In this document: piece by piece, positions 54,976 through 64,000 of the stretch | Layout: each line of letters begins with the position of its first letter | How positions within the stretch are numbered: position 1 is the first letter of the stretch | DNA from: Sphingomonas sp. Leaf339 | GTDB taxonomy: Bacteria; Pseudomonadota; Alphaproteobacteria; Sphingomonadales; Sphingomonadaceae | Length of the DNA: 64,000 bases | Direction: 5' to 3' | Assembly (NCBI RefSeq): GCF_001426195.1 | Contig: NZ_LMRS01000056.1 | Span: 1 to 64,000 of the forward strand | Position numbers and translations under genes: made by a program | The notes under the pieces: generated by a model | The model's input: only the letters and a program-made list of their open reading frames with translations | Told to the model about the DNA's origin: nothing | The model's database searches: none

Positions 54976-56492
54976 CAACGGGTCTCGCTTACGGGAGTGG
55001 TCGTCGGAACGGGAACCGGCAGAGCCGTGGTCCCCGCCGGAATGCTGCGCGGCGGCGCTTCGGGTACGGTCGACGCATCCCAGCCGCCGCCGAGCGCAAC
55101 ATACAGCGCGACCTGCGCCGTCGCGGCATCGGCCCGCGCCTGCGTCAGGCCGTTACGTGCCGACAGCAACGCCGACTCCTGCTGGTTCAGCGTCGTGAAA
55201 TCGGTCAGGCCGGATCGATACTGGCTACGGCTGAGGATCGCGGAAATGTTCGCGGCATCCAGCGCGATCGCAAATTCCCGTTCGCGCGCCCGCGCCGTCG
55301 TCAACGCCACGATCGCGTTCTCGACGTCCTCCAGCGCCAGCAGCACGGTGCCCTTGTAATTGGCCAGCGCGCCGTCCGCGACCGCTTCCTGCGTCCGCAC
55401 CTGGCTGCGCAACCGGCCACCGTTGAAGATCGCCTGCGTCAATCCCGCGAACAACCCGCCGGTGATCGCATCGCCGATCCCGGACAGCGACGTCGCGTTG
55501 GTGTTGATGTTGCCGGTGATCGCCAGCGCCGGATACAGCCGCGCCTTGGCCACCCCGATCTGCGCCGTCGCGGCGGCCAGCGCGCGTTCGGCGGAGCGGA
55601 CGTCGGGGCGCTGGCGCAGCGTATCGGCGGGAATGCCGATACCGATCGTCACCGGCCCGGCGGGGATCGGCTTCGTCGTCGCCAGTTCGGGCTTCAACGC
55701 CCCCGGTGCCTGCCCGGTCAGCACGCCCAGCCGCGACACGGCGGCATTGTATTGCTGTTCCAGCGACGGGATCGTCGCGGCGGTCTGCGCCCGCTGCGCC
55801 CGCGCCTGTTCGCTGTCCAGACTGGAGACGAGGCCCGCCTGCACGCGGAACCCCGCAATCTCCAGATTGTCGTCCTGAATGCCCAGCGAGGCGCGGGCAT
55901 TGGCGATCTGCGCCTGTAATCCGCGCGCGATCACGTAATTGCGCGCGACCTCGCTCTGCACCGACAGCAGGACGCTGGCATAATCGAAACCCGATGCCTC
56001 GTACTGCGCACGGCTCGCCTCGACGGTGCGGCGCAGTTCGCCGAAGATGCCGACCTGATAACTGGCCGACAGCCCGATCGAATAGCTGTTCGTCCCGCCC
56101 GCGCCGGTATCGACGACGGTGCCGTCGGGCAACGTGAACGACCGACCGCCACCCCGCAGGTTCTCGTTGCGCTGATAGCCGGTCGATCCCGACAGCGTCG
56201 GCAACAGGCTGGCCCGGCTCTGCACCAGCGCCTCGCGCGACTGGCGCAGGCGGGCAACGGCCTGCGCGATATCGGTGTTGGCGGTCGCCGCCTGTTCGAC
56301 CAGCCGGCCCAGCACCGGATCGTCGAACCGGTTCCACCAACGCGTCAGGTCTTCGGGCGTCGGCGCGGCCGGCACCGAATAGGCGACCGGCACGCCCAGT
56401 TCGGCCGGCGTCTGCGGCCGATAATCCGGCCCGACGGAACACGCCCCCAACGCAAGCGTGGTGGTAATCAGTAAAACGCGGGCTCGGACCAT
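54975..56492 (-). CDS. TolC-like outer membrane efflux lipoprotein (NodT family)
   Basis: A 505-residue outer-membrane factor. The lipobox LALGAC lies after a short signal, and two OEP repeats follow (TRWWNRFDDPVLGRLVEQA for the first; DTLRQRPDVRSAERALAAATA marks the second). These form the beta-barrel and periplasmic alpha-tunnel. It leads the OM factor-MacA-ATPase-permease operon, a complete tripartite export pump. No cargo gene or regulator is adjacent, so the substrate is unknown. ATG 56492 was preferred over a TTG at 56513. Confidence 0.92.
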   Translation of the reverse strand: MVRARVLLITTTLALGACSVGPDYRPQTPAELGVPVAYSVPAAPTPEDLTRWWNRFDDPVLGRLVEQAATANTDIAQAVARLRQSREALVQSRASLLPTLSGSTGYQRNENLRGGGRSFTLPDGTVVDTGAGGTNSYSIGLSASYQVGIFGELRRTVEASRAQYEASGFDYASVLLSVQSEVARNYVIARGLQAQIANARASLGIQDDNLEIAGFRVQAGLVSSLDSEQARAQRAQTAATIPSLEQQYNAAVSRLGVLTGQAPGALKPELATTKPIPAGPVTIGIGIPADTLRQRPDVRSAERALAAATAQIGVAKARLYPALAITGNINTNATSLSGIGDAITGGLFAGLTQAIFNGGRLRSQVRTQEAVADGALANYKGTVLLALEDVENAIVALTTARAREREFAIALDAANISAILSRSQYRSGLTDFTTLNQQESALLSARNGLTQARADAATAQVALYVALGGGWDASTVPEAPPRSIPAGTTALPVPVPTTTPVSETR

Positions 56493-56562
56493 GCCAGAGA
56501 AATGGCCGGGCAACGTGTAACCGTCCAGCGCTATTATGTCGCAGTTTGTCGCGCGTGCCGTT

Positions 56563-58647
56563 TCATTCCAGTTCCAGGATCACCTGATCGACCGCCAGAC
56601 TGTCGCCGGTCTTCGCCTCGATGCTCTTCACCACACCCGTCTTGCCGGCTCGCAGGATGTTCTCCATCTTCATCGCCTCGACCACGGCCAGCGGTTGCCC
56701 CGCCTCCACCCGGTCGCCGGCCGCGACATCCAGCCGCACCAGCAACCCCGGCATCGGCGCCAGCAGGAACCGTGAAAGGTCGGGCGGCACCTTTTCGATC
56801 ATGTGCCGCGCATAGGGCGCGGCCCGCGACGGCAACACCCGCGCGTCGTGCGAGGCGCCCCGCGTCGACAGGCGGAAACCGGTGCGCGTCGGCGCCAGCC
56901 GGATCGTCAGCGATGTCTCGCCGATCTCTGCCTGCACCATCCGGTCGCCGGGCGTGTATTCCAGCGCGAGGTCGATCGCCTCGCCATCCACCATGATGCC
57001 ATCGGTGGACACCTGAACTTCATGCTCCGCATCATCCAGCCGCACGGTCCAGTCGGCAGGCGGCGGCAGGCGCCGGCCAAGCTGCCCGTCGATCCGCCGC
57101 GCCCGATCCGCCTCCGCCGTCGCCGCAAACGCCGCGACCGCCGCCAGCGTCCGACGCAATTCCGCATCGGCCGGCGCCCCGTGGAATCCGTCCGGATATT
57201 CCTCGGCGATAAACCCCGTGGTCAGCGCGCCTTCGCGGAAACGCGGATGCTGCATCAACGCCGACAGGAAATCGAGATTGGTCCCCGGCCCCTCGATCTC
57301 GAACGCATCCAGCGACGCGATCTGCTCATCGATCGCGGCGATGCGCGTCGGCGCCCAGGTGATCAGCTTGGCGATCATCGGGTCATAGAACATCGACACC
57401 TCGCCCCCCTCGGCGACGCCATCGTCGACGCGGGTATAAGCCTCTTCCGTAACGCTCCCGCTCGCGAGCGGAGTGGGGACTGTTTCACGTGCATCGTCCG
57501 AGACCTTCCCGTCCCCGGCCTCTCCCCCAGGCGGGAGGGGAACAGAAGAATACGGCGGATTATACCGCACCAATCGCCCGATGCTCGGCAGGAAGCCCCG
57601 ATACGGGTCCTCCGCATACACCCGCGTCTCGATCGCCCAGCCGTCCAGCGTCACGTCGTCCTGCCCGAACGCCAGCGGCTCGCCCGCCGCCACCCGGATC
57701 ATCTGCTCGACCAGATCAAGGCCCGTGATCGCCTCGGTCACCGGATGCTCCACCTGCAACCGCGTGTTCATTTCCAGGAAGTAGAACCCGGTGCCGCTGG
57801 TATCGGCGCCGGACACGATCAGCTCGACCGTGCCCGCGCTGAAATACCCCACCGCCCGCGCCAGCGCGACCGCCTGTTCGCCCATCGCACGGCGCATCGC
57901 CGGCGTGACGAACGGCGACGGGGCCTCTTCGACCACCTTCTGGTGGCGCCGCTGGATCGAGCATTCCCGCTCGCCCAGATAGACGATGTTGCCGTGCTGG
58001 TCGCCGAGCAGCTGGATCTCGATATGCCGTGGGCTCTCGATGAACTTCTCGATGAACACGCGGTCGTCACCGAAGCTAGCCAGCCCCTCGCGCTTCGTCG
58101 CCTCGAAACCGTCGCGCACGTCCTGTTCGTGCCACGCCAGCCGCATGCCCTTGCCGCCGCCGCCCGCCGACGCCTTCATCATCACCGGATACCCGATCTC
58201 CCCCGCGATCCGCACCGCATGGTCGGTGTCGTCGATCTCGCCCAGGAAACCGGGGACGACGTTGACGCCGGCGGCCTGCGCCAGCTTCTTCGATTCGATC
58301 TTGTCGCCCATCGCCGCGATCGCGGCCGGCGGTGGCCCGATAAAGGCGATGCCCGCCTCGGCACAGGCCCGCGCGAAACTCTCGCGCTCCGACAGGAAGC
58401 CATATCCCGGATGGATAGCATCCGCGCCGGTTTCCTTGGCTGCGAGCAGGATCAGTTCCGCCTTCAGATAGCTTTCCGCCGCCGGTGCCGGCCCCAGCCG
58501 CACGGATTCGTCCGCCATCAGCACATGCGGGCTGCGCGCATCCGCATCCGAATACACCGCCACCGTGGCGATCCCCATCGCCCGCGCGGTGCGGATGATC
58601 CGGCACGCGATCTCGCCGCGATTGGCGATCAGGATTTTCTTGAACAT
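56563..58647 (-). CDS. pccA: propionyl-CoA carboxylase biotin-containing alpha subunit
   Basis: A 694-residue biotin carboxylase/biotin carrier fusion that carboxylates propionyl-CoA with PccB. Biotin carboxylase (1-450) has MFKKILIANRGEIACRI, the ATP loop ASAGGGGKGMRL, and EMNTRLQVEHPVTE; the carrier domain ends with the biotin site EAMKMEN at K660. Residues ~366-403 are an extra 38-residue segment between RLVRYNPP and YTRVDDG that family members lack (usually about 6 residues there); its DNA is repeat-like. The gene is 112 bp after bioB. Confidence 0.95.
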   Translation of the reverse strand: MFKKILIANRGEIACRIIRTARAMGIATVAVYSDADARSPHVLMADESVRLGPAPAAESYLKAELILLAAKETGADAIHPGYGFLSERESFARACAEAGIAFIGPPPAAIAAMGDKIESKKLAQAAGVNVVPGFLGEIDDTDHAVRIAGEIGYPVMMKASAGGGGKGMRLAWHEQDVRDGFEATKREGLASFGDDRVFIEKFIESPRHIEIQLLGDQHGNIVYLGERECSIQRRHQKVVEEAPSPFVTPAMRRAMGEQAVALARAVGYFSAGTVELIVSGADTSGTGFYFLEMNTRLQVEHPVTEAITGLDLVEQMIRVAAGEPLAFGQDDVTLDGWAIETRVYAEDPYRGFLPSIGRLVRYNPPYSSVPLPPGGEAGDGKVSDDARETVPTPLASGSVTEEAYTRVDDGVAEGGEVSMFYDPMIAKLITWAPTRIAAIDEQIASLDAFEIEGPGTNLDFLSALMQHPRFREGALTTGFIAEEYPDGFHGAPADAELRRTLAAVAAFAATAEADRARRIDGQLGRRLPPPADWTVRLDDAEHEVQVSTDGIMVDGEAIDLALEYTPGDRMVQAEIGETSLTIRLAPTRTGFRLSTRGASHDARVLPSRAAPYARHMIEKVPPDLSRFLLAPMPGLLVRLDVAAGDRVEAGQPLAVVEAMKMENILRAGKTGVVKSIEAKTGDSLAVDQVILELE
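57439..57552. repeat. repeat-like in-frame insertion within pccA
   Basis: This 114-base block encodes the extra loop in PccA. It contains the perfect 14-base palindrome ccgctcgcgagcgg (57458-57471) and a cctctccccc / gcgggagggg imperfect hairpin close to the cccctcccgcttgcggga sequence found upstream of pccA. It carries no stop codon in the pccA frame. Confidence 0.6.
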
Positions 58648-58655
58648 CCTCAACT

Positions 58656-58728
58656 CCCCTCCCGCTTGCGGGATGGGCCGGTTGGGCCTGTCCGCGTCCG
58701 GGCGTGTTTTCGTGGGAAGGACAGGCCC
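58656..58728. repeat. palindromic repeat between bioB and pccA
   Basis: The 112-bp gap holds cccctcccgcttgcggga (58656-58673), a self-complementary pyrimidine/purine repeat, and a perfect 10-bp inverted repeat gggcctgtcc / ggacaggccc (58684-58693 and 58719-58728) with a 25-base spacer. It may end or stabilise the upstream transcript, so pccA could have lower expression or its own promoter. Confidence 0.6.
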
Positions 58729-58759
58729 CTTCCCTAACCGTTCTCGCCAGCGAGCGAGA

Positions 58760-59755
58760 CTATTCCGCCGCCACCCGCATCGGCTCGGCACCCGTCATCG
58801 GCCGCACGCCCAGCTTCGCCAGCAATGCCGCATCCGCACTGTCGCCAGCGTTGCCGGTGGTCAGCAGCTTGTCACCGGTGAAGATCGAATTCGCGCCCGC
58901 CATGAAGCACAACGCCTGCGTCGCTTCCGACATGCTCTCGCGCCCGGCAGACAGGCGCACCATGCTGAGCGGCATCGTGATGCGCGCGACCGCGACGGTG
59001 CGGACGAATTCGATGTCGTCGATCTTCGCCATCGGCGTCCCCGCCAGCATATCGCCCAGCGGCGTGCCCTTCACCGGCACCAACGCGTTCACCGGCACGC
59101 TTTCGGGATGGCGCGGCAACGTGGCGAGCGCATGGACGAAACCGACCCGGTCACTCCGCGTCTCACCCATCCCGACGATCCCGCCGCAGCACACCGAAAT
59201 CCCCGCATCGCGGACATAGCCCAGCGTCTCCAGTCGGTCCGCAAAGGTCCGCGTGGTGATGACGTTGCCGTAATTCTCCGGCGAGGTATCGATATTGTGG
59301 TTGTAATAATCCAGCCCCGCCTCGGCCAGCGCCCGCGCCTGCGGCGCCTCCAGCATGCCCAGGGTCATGCAGGTTTCCAGCCCCATCGCCTTCACGCCCT
59401 CGACCATGGCGACCACCTTGTCCATGTCGCGGTCCTTGGGGTTGCGCCATGCCGCGCCCATGCAGAAACGCTGTGATCCCGCCGCCTTCGCCTCGGCCGC
59501 GCTGGCCAGCACGGCATCGACGTCCATCAGCTTTTCCGCCTTCAGCCCGCTGTCGGCACTGACCGATTGCGAGCAATATCCGCAATCCTCCGGGCAACCG
59601 CCGGTCTTGATCGACAGCAATGTGCACAACTGCACCTCGTCCGGCGCATGATGCGCGCGGTGGATGGCCTGCGCACGGAACATCAGGTCGGTGAAGGGCA
59701 GGTCGAACAGGTCGGCGATCTGCTCCCGCGTCCAGTCGTTGCGCACGTCGTTCAT
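58760..59755 (-). CDS. bioB: biotin synthase
   Basis: A 331-residue radical SAM enzyme that inserts sulfur into dethiobiotin. The radical-SAM cysteines are C54, C58 and C61 in [13 protein letters not shown]; the second cluster region is recognisable in [15 protein letters not shown] and [11 protein letters not shown]. The ATG at 59755 overlaps the LprI-like stop (ATGA). It lies inside the propionate pathway cluster, next to the biotin-dependent pccA, while other bio genes are not in the window. Confidence 0.97.
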   Translation of the reverse strand: MNDVRNDWTREQIADLFDLPFTDLMFRAQAIHRAHHAPDEVQLCTLLSIKTGGCPEDCGYCSQSVSADSGLKAEKLMDVDAVLASAAEAKAAGSQRFCMGAAWRNPKDRDMDKVVAMVEGVKAMGLETCMTLGMLEAPQARALAEAGLDYYNHNIDTSPENYGNVITTRTFADRLETLGYVRDAGISVCCGGIVGMGETRSDRVGFVHALATLPRHPESVPVNALVPVKGTPLGDMLAGTPMAKIDDIEFVRTVAVARITMPLSMVRLSAGRESMSEATQALCFMAGANSIFTGDKLLTTGNAGDSADAALLAKLGVRPMTGAEPMRVAAE

Positions 59756-60132
59756 CGTCCCCGCTGCCACATCATATCCTTCAATTGTGCCGTCCGTTCG
59801 CGCGTTACCCGCGCCAGGCATTGTCGCTGTACCATCGGCTGCATCGATCCGCCCGCATACTCCGCGCCCTCGATCACGCACTGGCGATCGCGGAACGGCA
59901 GCCACGCGCGCTGGCTGGCGAGCGTCGCCGCCGCATAGCCGACCCCGCCGCCGCGCGTCGTATCGGCGGCATCGCGCCGCTTCATCGCCGCATAGGTGCG
60001 CTGCCACTGCACCGTCATCGCCGTATCCGCCGCTTTCCAGTCGGCACCGGCCTGCTGATTCATCGCCATCTGCGTTTGGGCAGCGGCCGGTCCCGCCAGC
60101 ATCAGCGCGGCGAGCAACGCATAACGGATCAT
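59752..60132 (-). CDS. LprI family (lysozyme-inhibitor-like) secreted protein
   Basis: A 126-residue protein with a signal peptide ([14 protein letters not shown]) and a DUF1311/LprI-type domain: [31 protein letters not shown] and [15 protein letters not shown], with two cysteines placed as in the family. Some relatives inhibit lysozymes, others are uncharacterised. It overlaps the mutase stop and the bioB start by 4 bases each, so it is fully embedded in the propionate operon, an unexpected place for an envelope protein. Confidence 0.82.
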   Translation of the reverse strand: MIRYALLAALMLAGPAAAQTQMAMNQQAGADWKAADTAMTVQWQRTYAAMKRRDAADTTRGGGVGYAAATLASQRAWLPFRDRQCVIEGAEYAGGSMQPMVQRQCLARVTRERTAQLKDMMWQRGR

Positions 60133-62348
60133 GCGGCACCCTCTTGTGGCGGCATGTTATGGCCGAGCAGCCTCAACACCTCTTCTGCCGCCTGGACAAG
60201 ATTGGTGCCGGGGCCAAAGATCGCCTGCACGCCCGCGTCGCGCAAAATCTGGTAATCCTGCGCGGGGATCACGCCACCGGCGATCACCTTGATATCCGGC
60301 CGCCCGGCATCGCGCAGATAACCGATCAGTTCGGGAATCAACGTCTTGTGTCCCGCCGCCAGCGACGATGCACCGACCACGTCGACTTGCCTTTCCAGCG
60401 CGAGTCCGGCAACCTCTTGCGGCGTCTGGAACAGCGCACCCGGCACGATCTCGAACCCCAGATCGGCAAACATGCTGCTGACCAGATTGGCGCCGCGATC
60501 ATGCCCATCCTGCCCCATCTTGGCGACGAGCATCCTTGGTTTCCGACCAAGCCGGCGCTCGGTGGCATCGACGCCATCGGTCAGCCGTGCCCAGCGCGGG
60601 TCATCGGCATACGCCCCGCCATAGATGCCGCTGACCGGCGTCGGCTGCGTGCCATATCGCCCGAACGCGATCTCCATCGCGGCGGATATCTCACCCAGTG
60701 ACGCTCGTGCCCGCGCCGCCTCGACGGCAAGGGCGAGCAGATTGCCCTCGCCTTGTCCGGGGGCGTTCTGCGCCGCTTCCCGCAACGCCGTCAGCGCCGC
60801 CTGACACGCCGTCTCGTCCCGCGTCGCGCGCATGGTCTGCAACCGCGCCACCTGTGCCTCGCGCACCGCGACATTGTCCACGTCGAGGATGTCGATCGGG
60901 TCCTGTTCGGCCAGCCGGTATTTGTTGACTCCAACGATCACGTCCTCGCCGCGATCGACCCGCGCCTGTCGCGCCGCTGCCGCTTCCTCGATCATCGCCT
61001 TTGGCCAGCCCTTGGCGACCGCCGCCGCCATGCCGCCCTCTGCCTCGACGCGTTCGATGATCGTCCATGCCTGGTCGACCAGTTGCTGCGTCAGGCTCTC
61101 GACATAATAACTGCCGCCCAGCGGATCGACGACCTTCGTCATCCCCGTCTCCTCCTGCAACACGATCTGCGTGTTGCGGGCGATCCGCGCGGAGAAATCG
61201 GTCGGCAGCGCGATCGCCTCGTCCAGCGCGTTGGTGTGGAGACTTTGCGTCCCCCCGCACATCGCCGCCATCGCCTCGATCGTGGTGCGGATCACGTTGT
61301 TGTACGGGTCCTGCTCCTGCAACGACACGCCCGACGTCTGGCAATGCGTGCGCAGCATCTTCGACCGTTCGTCCTTCGCGCCCAGATCGGTCATCACCCG
61401 GTGCCACAGTGTCCGCGCCGCGCGCAGCTTGGCGACCTCCATGAAGAAGTTCATGCCGATCGCGAAAAAGAAGCTCAGGCGGCCGGCGAACTTGTCGATG
61501 TCCAGCCCCGCCGCCATCGCCGCACGCGCATATTCGCGACCGTCGGCGATGGTGAAGGCCAGCTCCTGCACCTGCGTCGCGCCGGCTTCCTGCATGTGAT
61601 AGCCGCTGATCGAGATGCTGTTGAACTTCGGCATCTCGGCCGACGTGTATGCGATGATGTCCGCGATGATCCGCATCGATGGGTCGGGCGGATAGATATA
61701 CGTGTTGCGGACCATGAACTCCTTCAGGATGTCGTTCTGGATGGTCCCGTCGAGCAGGTGGCGCGGCACGCCCTGTTCCTCGCCCGCGACGATGAAAAAC
61801 GCCAGGATCGGGATCACCGCCCCGTTCATCGTCATGCTGACCGACATCTGGTCGAGCGGAATACCGTCGAACAGGATCTTCATGTCCTCGACGCTGTCGA
61901 TCGCCACGCCCGCCTTGCCGACATCGCCGGTCACGCGCGGATGATCACTGTCGTATCCCCGGTGCGTGGCCAGATCGAACGCGACCGACAGCCCCTTCTG
62001 CCCGGCCGCCAGATTGCGGCGATAAAAGGCGTTGGATTCCTCGGCGGTCGAGAAACCCGCATATTGCCGGATCGTCCATGGCCGCCCGGCGTACATCGAT
62101 GCCCGTACGCCGCGCGTGAACGGCGCAAAGCCGGGCAGGCCGGGGTCGGTCTTCACGTCCTCGGCGGTATAGAGCGGCTTTACGTCGATGCCCTCGGGCG
62201 TCGGCCAGGTCAGGTCGCGGCCCTTCACCTCACGCGCGGCGGCGGCCTGCCAGTCGGCCAGCGTCGGTTGCTTGACCGGTTCGGGCTGCGGCGGCGCAGG
62301 CGGTGCCGCACCGGCATCCTCGCCGGTGTTCGTTTCGATCTCGGCCAT
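60129..62348 (-). CDS. scpA: methylmalonyl-CoA mutase
   Basis: A 739-residue adenosylcobalamin enzyme that isomerises (R)-methylmalonyl-CoA to succinyl-CoA. The TIM-barrel substrate domain (about residues 30-560) includes [19 protein letters not shown] and the C-terminal B12 domain has [12 protein letters not shown] with the base-off histidine, then [12 protein letters not shown] and [13 protein letters not shown]. It is the single-chain type. ATG 62348 was chosen because the longer frame is antisense to the hydratase gene. It follows the enoyl-CoA hydratase gene with a 1-base gap. Confidence 0.96.
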   Translation of the reverse strand: MAEIETNTGEDAGAAPPAPPQPEPVKQPTLADWQAAAAREVKGRDLTWPTPEGIDVKPLYTAEDVKTDPGLPGFAPFTRGVRASMYAGRPWTIRQYAGFSTAEESNAFYRRNLAAGQKGLSVAFDLATHRGYDSDHPRVTGDVGKAGVAIDSVEDMKILFDGIPLDQMSVSMTMNGAVIPILAFFIVAGEEQGVPRHLLDGTIQNDILKEFMVRNTYIYPPDPSMRIIADIIAYTSAEMPKFNSISISGYHMQEAGATQVQELAFTIADGREYARAAMAAGLDIDKFAGRLSFFFAIGMNFFMEVAKLRAARTLWHRVMTDLGAKDERSKMLRTHCQTSGVSLQEQDPYNNVIRTTIEAMAAMCGGTQSLHTNALDEAIALPTDFSARIARNTQIVLQEETGMTKVVDPLGGSYYVESLTQQLVDQAWTIIERVEAEGGMAAAVAKGWPKAMIEEAAAARQARVDRGEDVIVGVNKYRLAEQDPIDILDVDNVAVREAQVARLQTMRATRDETACQAALTALREAAQNAPGQGEGNLLALAVEAARARASLGEISAAMEIAFGRYGTQPTPVSGIYGGAYADDPRWARLTDGVDATERRLGRKPRMLVAKMGQDGHDRGANLVSSMFADLGFEIVPGALFQTPQEVAGLALERQVDVVGASSLAAGHKTLIPELIGYLRDAGRPDIKVIAGGVIPAQDYQILRDAGVQAIFGPGTNLVQAAEEVLRLLGHNMPPQEGAA

Positions 62349-62349
62349 C

Positions 62350-63132
62350 CTACTCGCCCTTGAACGTCGGTGTGCGCTTTTCCAGAAACGCACGACCGCC
62401 CTCGGCGGCATCGGCGGTGCCCCGCATCGCGCGCTGGTTGTCCGCCTCGCGCGCCATCGCGGCGGCGTAATCGCCTTCATACCCGGCATGAAGCTGCCGC
62501 CGGATCGCCGCCATCGCCAGCGTCGGCCCCGTCGCCAGCCGCTCGGCCAAGGCGAACGCCTCATGCTCCAGCACCGCATCGGCGGCGATCCGGTGGATCA
62601 TCCCCCATTCCAGCGCCTGGGCGGCGAACACCCGCTCGCCCAGCATCATCATTGCCGTCGCCCGCGCCTTGCCGATCAGCCGCGGCAGCATCCACGACGC
62701 GCCGCCATCGGGGACCAGCCCGATATTGACGAACGCCTGCAGGAAATACGCGGTATCGCTCGCGACACAGAAATCGGCCGCCAGCGCCAGCGAGCAACCG
62801 ATCCCCGCCGCCGGCCCGCGCACCGCGCTCACTACCGGCACCGCCAGATCGGCGATCAGCGCCAGCGTCCGATTATAACTCCCGGTCAGCGCCGCGAACG
62901 TCGCCTCCCCCGGATCGGCCGCCGCCAGCGCGCCCGACGCGACATCCGCGCCAGAGCAAAACGCCCGCCCCGCCCCCTGCACCAGCACCGCCCGCGCGCC
63001 ATCCAGATCGCGCAGCGCGCCGGCGATCTCCTCGAACATCGCCGGCGGCGCGGCGTTCAGCCGATCGGGTCGGTTGAGCGTGACGACCAGCACGTCGCCG
63101 CGCCGCTCGGTGAGGATATGGTCATGGGCCAT
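62350..63132 (-). CDS. enoyl-CoA hydratase/isomerase family protein
   Basis: A 260-residue crotonase-fold protein. The oxyanion-hole segments are [10 protein letters not shown] and [17 protein letters not shown], with [13 protein letters not shown] holding the usual catalytic region. It may be a phenylacetate-pathway or propionate-related hydratase; specificity is not clear from sequence. ATG 63132 shares a base with the epimerase stop (TGATG); a TTG at 63135 is an alternative. Its position between epimerase and mutase suggests a role in the same degradation pathway. Confidence 0.92.
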   Translation of the reverse strand: MAHDHILTERRGDVLVVTLNRPDRLNAAPPAMFEEIAGALRDLDGARAVLVQGAGRAFCSGADVASGALAAADPGEATFAALTGSYNRTLALIADLAVPVVSAVRGPAAGIGCSLALAADFCVASDTAYFLQAFVNIGLVPDGGASWMLPRLIGKARATAMMMLGERVFAAQALEWGMIHRIAADAVLEHEAFALAERLATGPTLAMAAIRRQLHAGYEGDYAAAMAREADNQRAMRGTADAAEGGRAFLEKRTPTFKGE

Positions 63133-63548
63133 CAATGGTCCTTCGGTTCTTCCATCAGTTCGACCAGCAACCCGCCCATGTCACGCGGATGCACGAATAT
63201 GATCGGCGTCCCATGCGCCCCGATCCGCGGCGCACCCAGCACCGTCGCGCCCTTGGCAGTCAGATCGGCAATCGCGGCGTGGATGTCGGCCACCTCGAAA
63301 CACAGATGATGCTGCCCACCCGCCGGATTCTTGCGCAGGAACCCCGCGATCGGCGACGCATCGTCCAGCGGCTCGATCAGTTCGATCTGCGTATTGGGCG
63401 CATCCACGAAACACACCCGCACCCCCTGCGCCGGCAAATCGAACGGCTCGCCGATCGAGGTGGCACCCAGCAACGTGCGATACGTATCCACCGACCGCTC
63501 GATCGACGGCGTCGCAACGCCGACATGGTTGAGGCGGCCGAGGGTCAT
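63132..63548 (-). CDS. mce: methylmalonyl-CoA epimerase
   Basis: A 138-residue VOC-fold enzyme that converts (S)- to (R)-methylmalonyl-CoA, linking the carboxylase to the mutase. GRLNHVGVATPSIERSVDTY is the N-terminal family block, and metal-binding residues lie in the conserved GGQHHLCFEVADI and GLLVELMEE. ATG 63548 was chosen (MTLGRLNHVG). It is upstream of and coupled to the hydratase gene. A small palindromic repeat lies upstream. Confidence 0.94.
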   Translation of the reverse strand: MTLGRLNHVGVATPSIERSVDTYRTLLGATSIGEPFDLPAQGVRVCFVDAPNTQIELIEPLDDASPIAGFLRKNPAGGQHHLCFEVADIHAAIADLTAKGATVLGAPRIGAHGTPIIFVHPRDMGGLLVELMEEPKDH

Positions 63549-63565
63549 ATCCCTGCTTCTCCATC

Positions 63566-63593
63566 CGTCATTGCGAGCGCAGCGAAGCAACCC
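63566..63593. repeat. REP-like sequence upstream of mce
   Basis: The sequence cgtcattgcgagcgcagcga followed by agcaaccc matches the widespread alphaproteobacterial palindromic element of the form TTGCGAGC-GAAGCAA. It lies in the 96-bp gap between the carboxylase beta gene and mce, and may separate two transcription levels in the operon. Confidence 0.65.
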
Positions 63594-63644
63594 AAGGCGT
63601 CGCGCAGGACGCCAGATGGAATCGCCAAACTCACGACGACGGCA

Positions 63645-64000
63645 TCACAACGGAATATTGTCATGCTTCTTCCACGGATTCTCCAGCTGCTTGCCCCGCA
63701 GCTTCCGTAACCCCAGCGCGATCCGCCGCCGGGTGGAATGCGGCTGGATCACCTCGTCGATGAAGCCCTTCGCCGCCGCCACGAACGGGTTGGCGAAGCG
63801 CGCCTCATACTCCGCCGTCCGCTCCGCGATCTCCTCGCGCGTACGCCCGCGAAAGATGATCTCCACCGCGCCCTTGGCGCCCATCACCGCGATCTCCGCG
63901 GTCGGCCATGCATAATTCAGGTCACCGCGCAGATGCTTAGACGCCATCACGTCATACGCCCCGCCATAGGCTTTGCGCGTAATCACCGTAATCTTCGGCA
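63645..64000 (-). CDS. pccB: propionyl-CoA carboxylase beta subunit, C-terminal part (partial)
   Basis: The last ~118 residues of a carboxyltransferase subunit; the N-terminal part is beyond the window edge. [40 protein letters not shown] and the ending [20 protein letters not shown] match the C-terminal carboxyltransferase domain of PccB, which transfers CO2 from biotin on PccA to propionyl-CoA. It reads the same way as mce and the rest of the propionate genes. Confidence 0.93.
   Translation of the reverse strand, partial: PKITVITRKAYGGAYDVMASKHLRGDLNYAWPTAEIAVMGAKGAVEIIFRGRTREEIAERTAEYEARFANPFVAAAKGFIDEVIQPHSTRRRIALGLRKLRGKQLENPWKKHDNIPL

Overview
The window is GC-rich chromosomal DNA from an alphaproteobacterium, most likely Sphingomonadales (a Sphingomonas-like genome). 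The basis is a DUF4167 protein next to prfA/prmC, the ybgC-tolQRAB-pal order, a cox operon continuing into surf1 and thrC, and sphingomonad-type palindromic repeats. I see no phage, insertion sequence, CRISPR array, rRNA or tRNA gene. Genes are tightly packed, and many neighbours overlap by 1-10 bases (ATGA, GTGA, TTGA, TAATG), so translational coupling often decides the start codon, including several GTG and TTG starts.

Layout. 0-8.4 kb: a small membrane protein, DUF4167, prfA-prmC, hisS, a DUF1345 protein, an M61 peptidase and ppa. 8.4-14.9 kb: a palindromic repeat, ispG-GNAT-DMT exporter, isoaspartyl peptidase with S1/P1 nuclease, then an SPFH protein / ribbon-helix-helix regulator / 33-residue membrane peptide cluster. 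14.4-19.5 kb: a glycine-zipper protein and the Tol-Pal envelope operon. 19.5-26 kb: VOC protein, an unknown secreted protein, a nitronate-monooxygenase-like enzyme, mqo, lysC and ubiG. 26-31 kb: pyrE-serine hydrolase-pdxJ-acpS-lepB-AI-2E family permease. 31.1-41.7 kb: aa3-type cytochrome oxidase genes (ctaC, ctaD, ctaB, a 45-residue gene, ctaG, ctaE, DUF983, surf1) with a glutamine amidotransferase gene between ctaD and ctaB, followed by thrC, a methyltransferase and rluE. 41.6-43.9 kb: ccmAB, a minimal zincin, a pterin carbinolamine dehydratase and a lipoprotein. 44-51.7 kb: a molybdenum hydroxylase locus of the PaoABC type with two consecutive large subunits, XdhC and a MocA-like enzyme. 51.6-56.5 kb: a MacAB-TolC-like efflux operon. 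56.5-64 kb: propionyl-CoA carboxylase alpha, bioB, an LprI-like protein, methylmalonyl-CoA mutase, an enoyl-CoA hydratase, methylmalonyl-CoA epimerase and the end of propionyl-CoA carboxylase beta.

How the parts work together. The 56-64 kb block is a complete propionyl-CoA to succinyl-CoA route that carries the gene for the cofactor (biotin) its carboxylase needs. The 31-39 kb block encodes the three main oxidase subunits with heme O synthesis, copper insertion and assembly factors. The 44-52 kb block pairs an iron-sulfur/FAD/molybdenum enzyme with its cofactor-loading chaperone and nucleotidyl transferase.

Most of the window is ordinary core genome. The least explained signals are palindromic repeat sequences read in frame inside three proteins (propionyl-CoA carboxylase alpha, XdhC, and probably the MacB-like ATPase), the tandem molybdenum subunits, the SPFH/RHH/small-peptide cluster with a TGATATCA site in its leader, and a nested RNA-foldable structure that begins at the ctaD stop codon.
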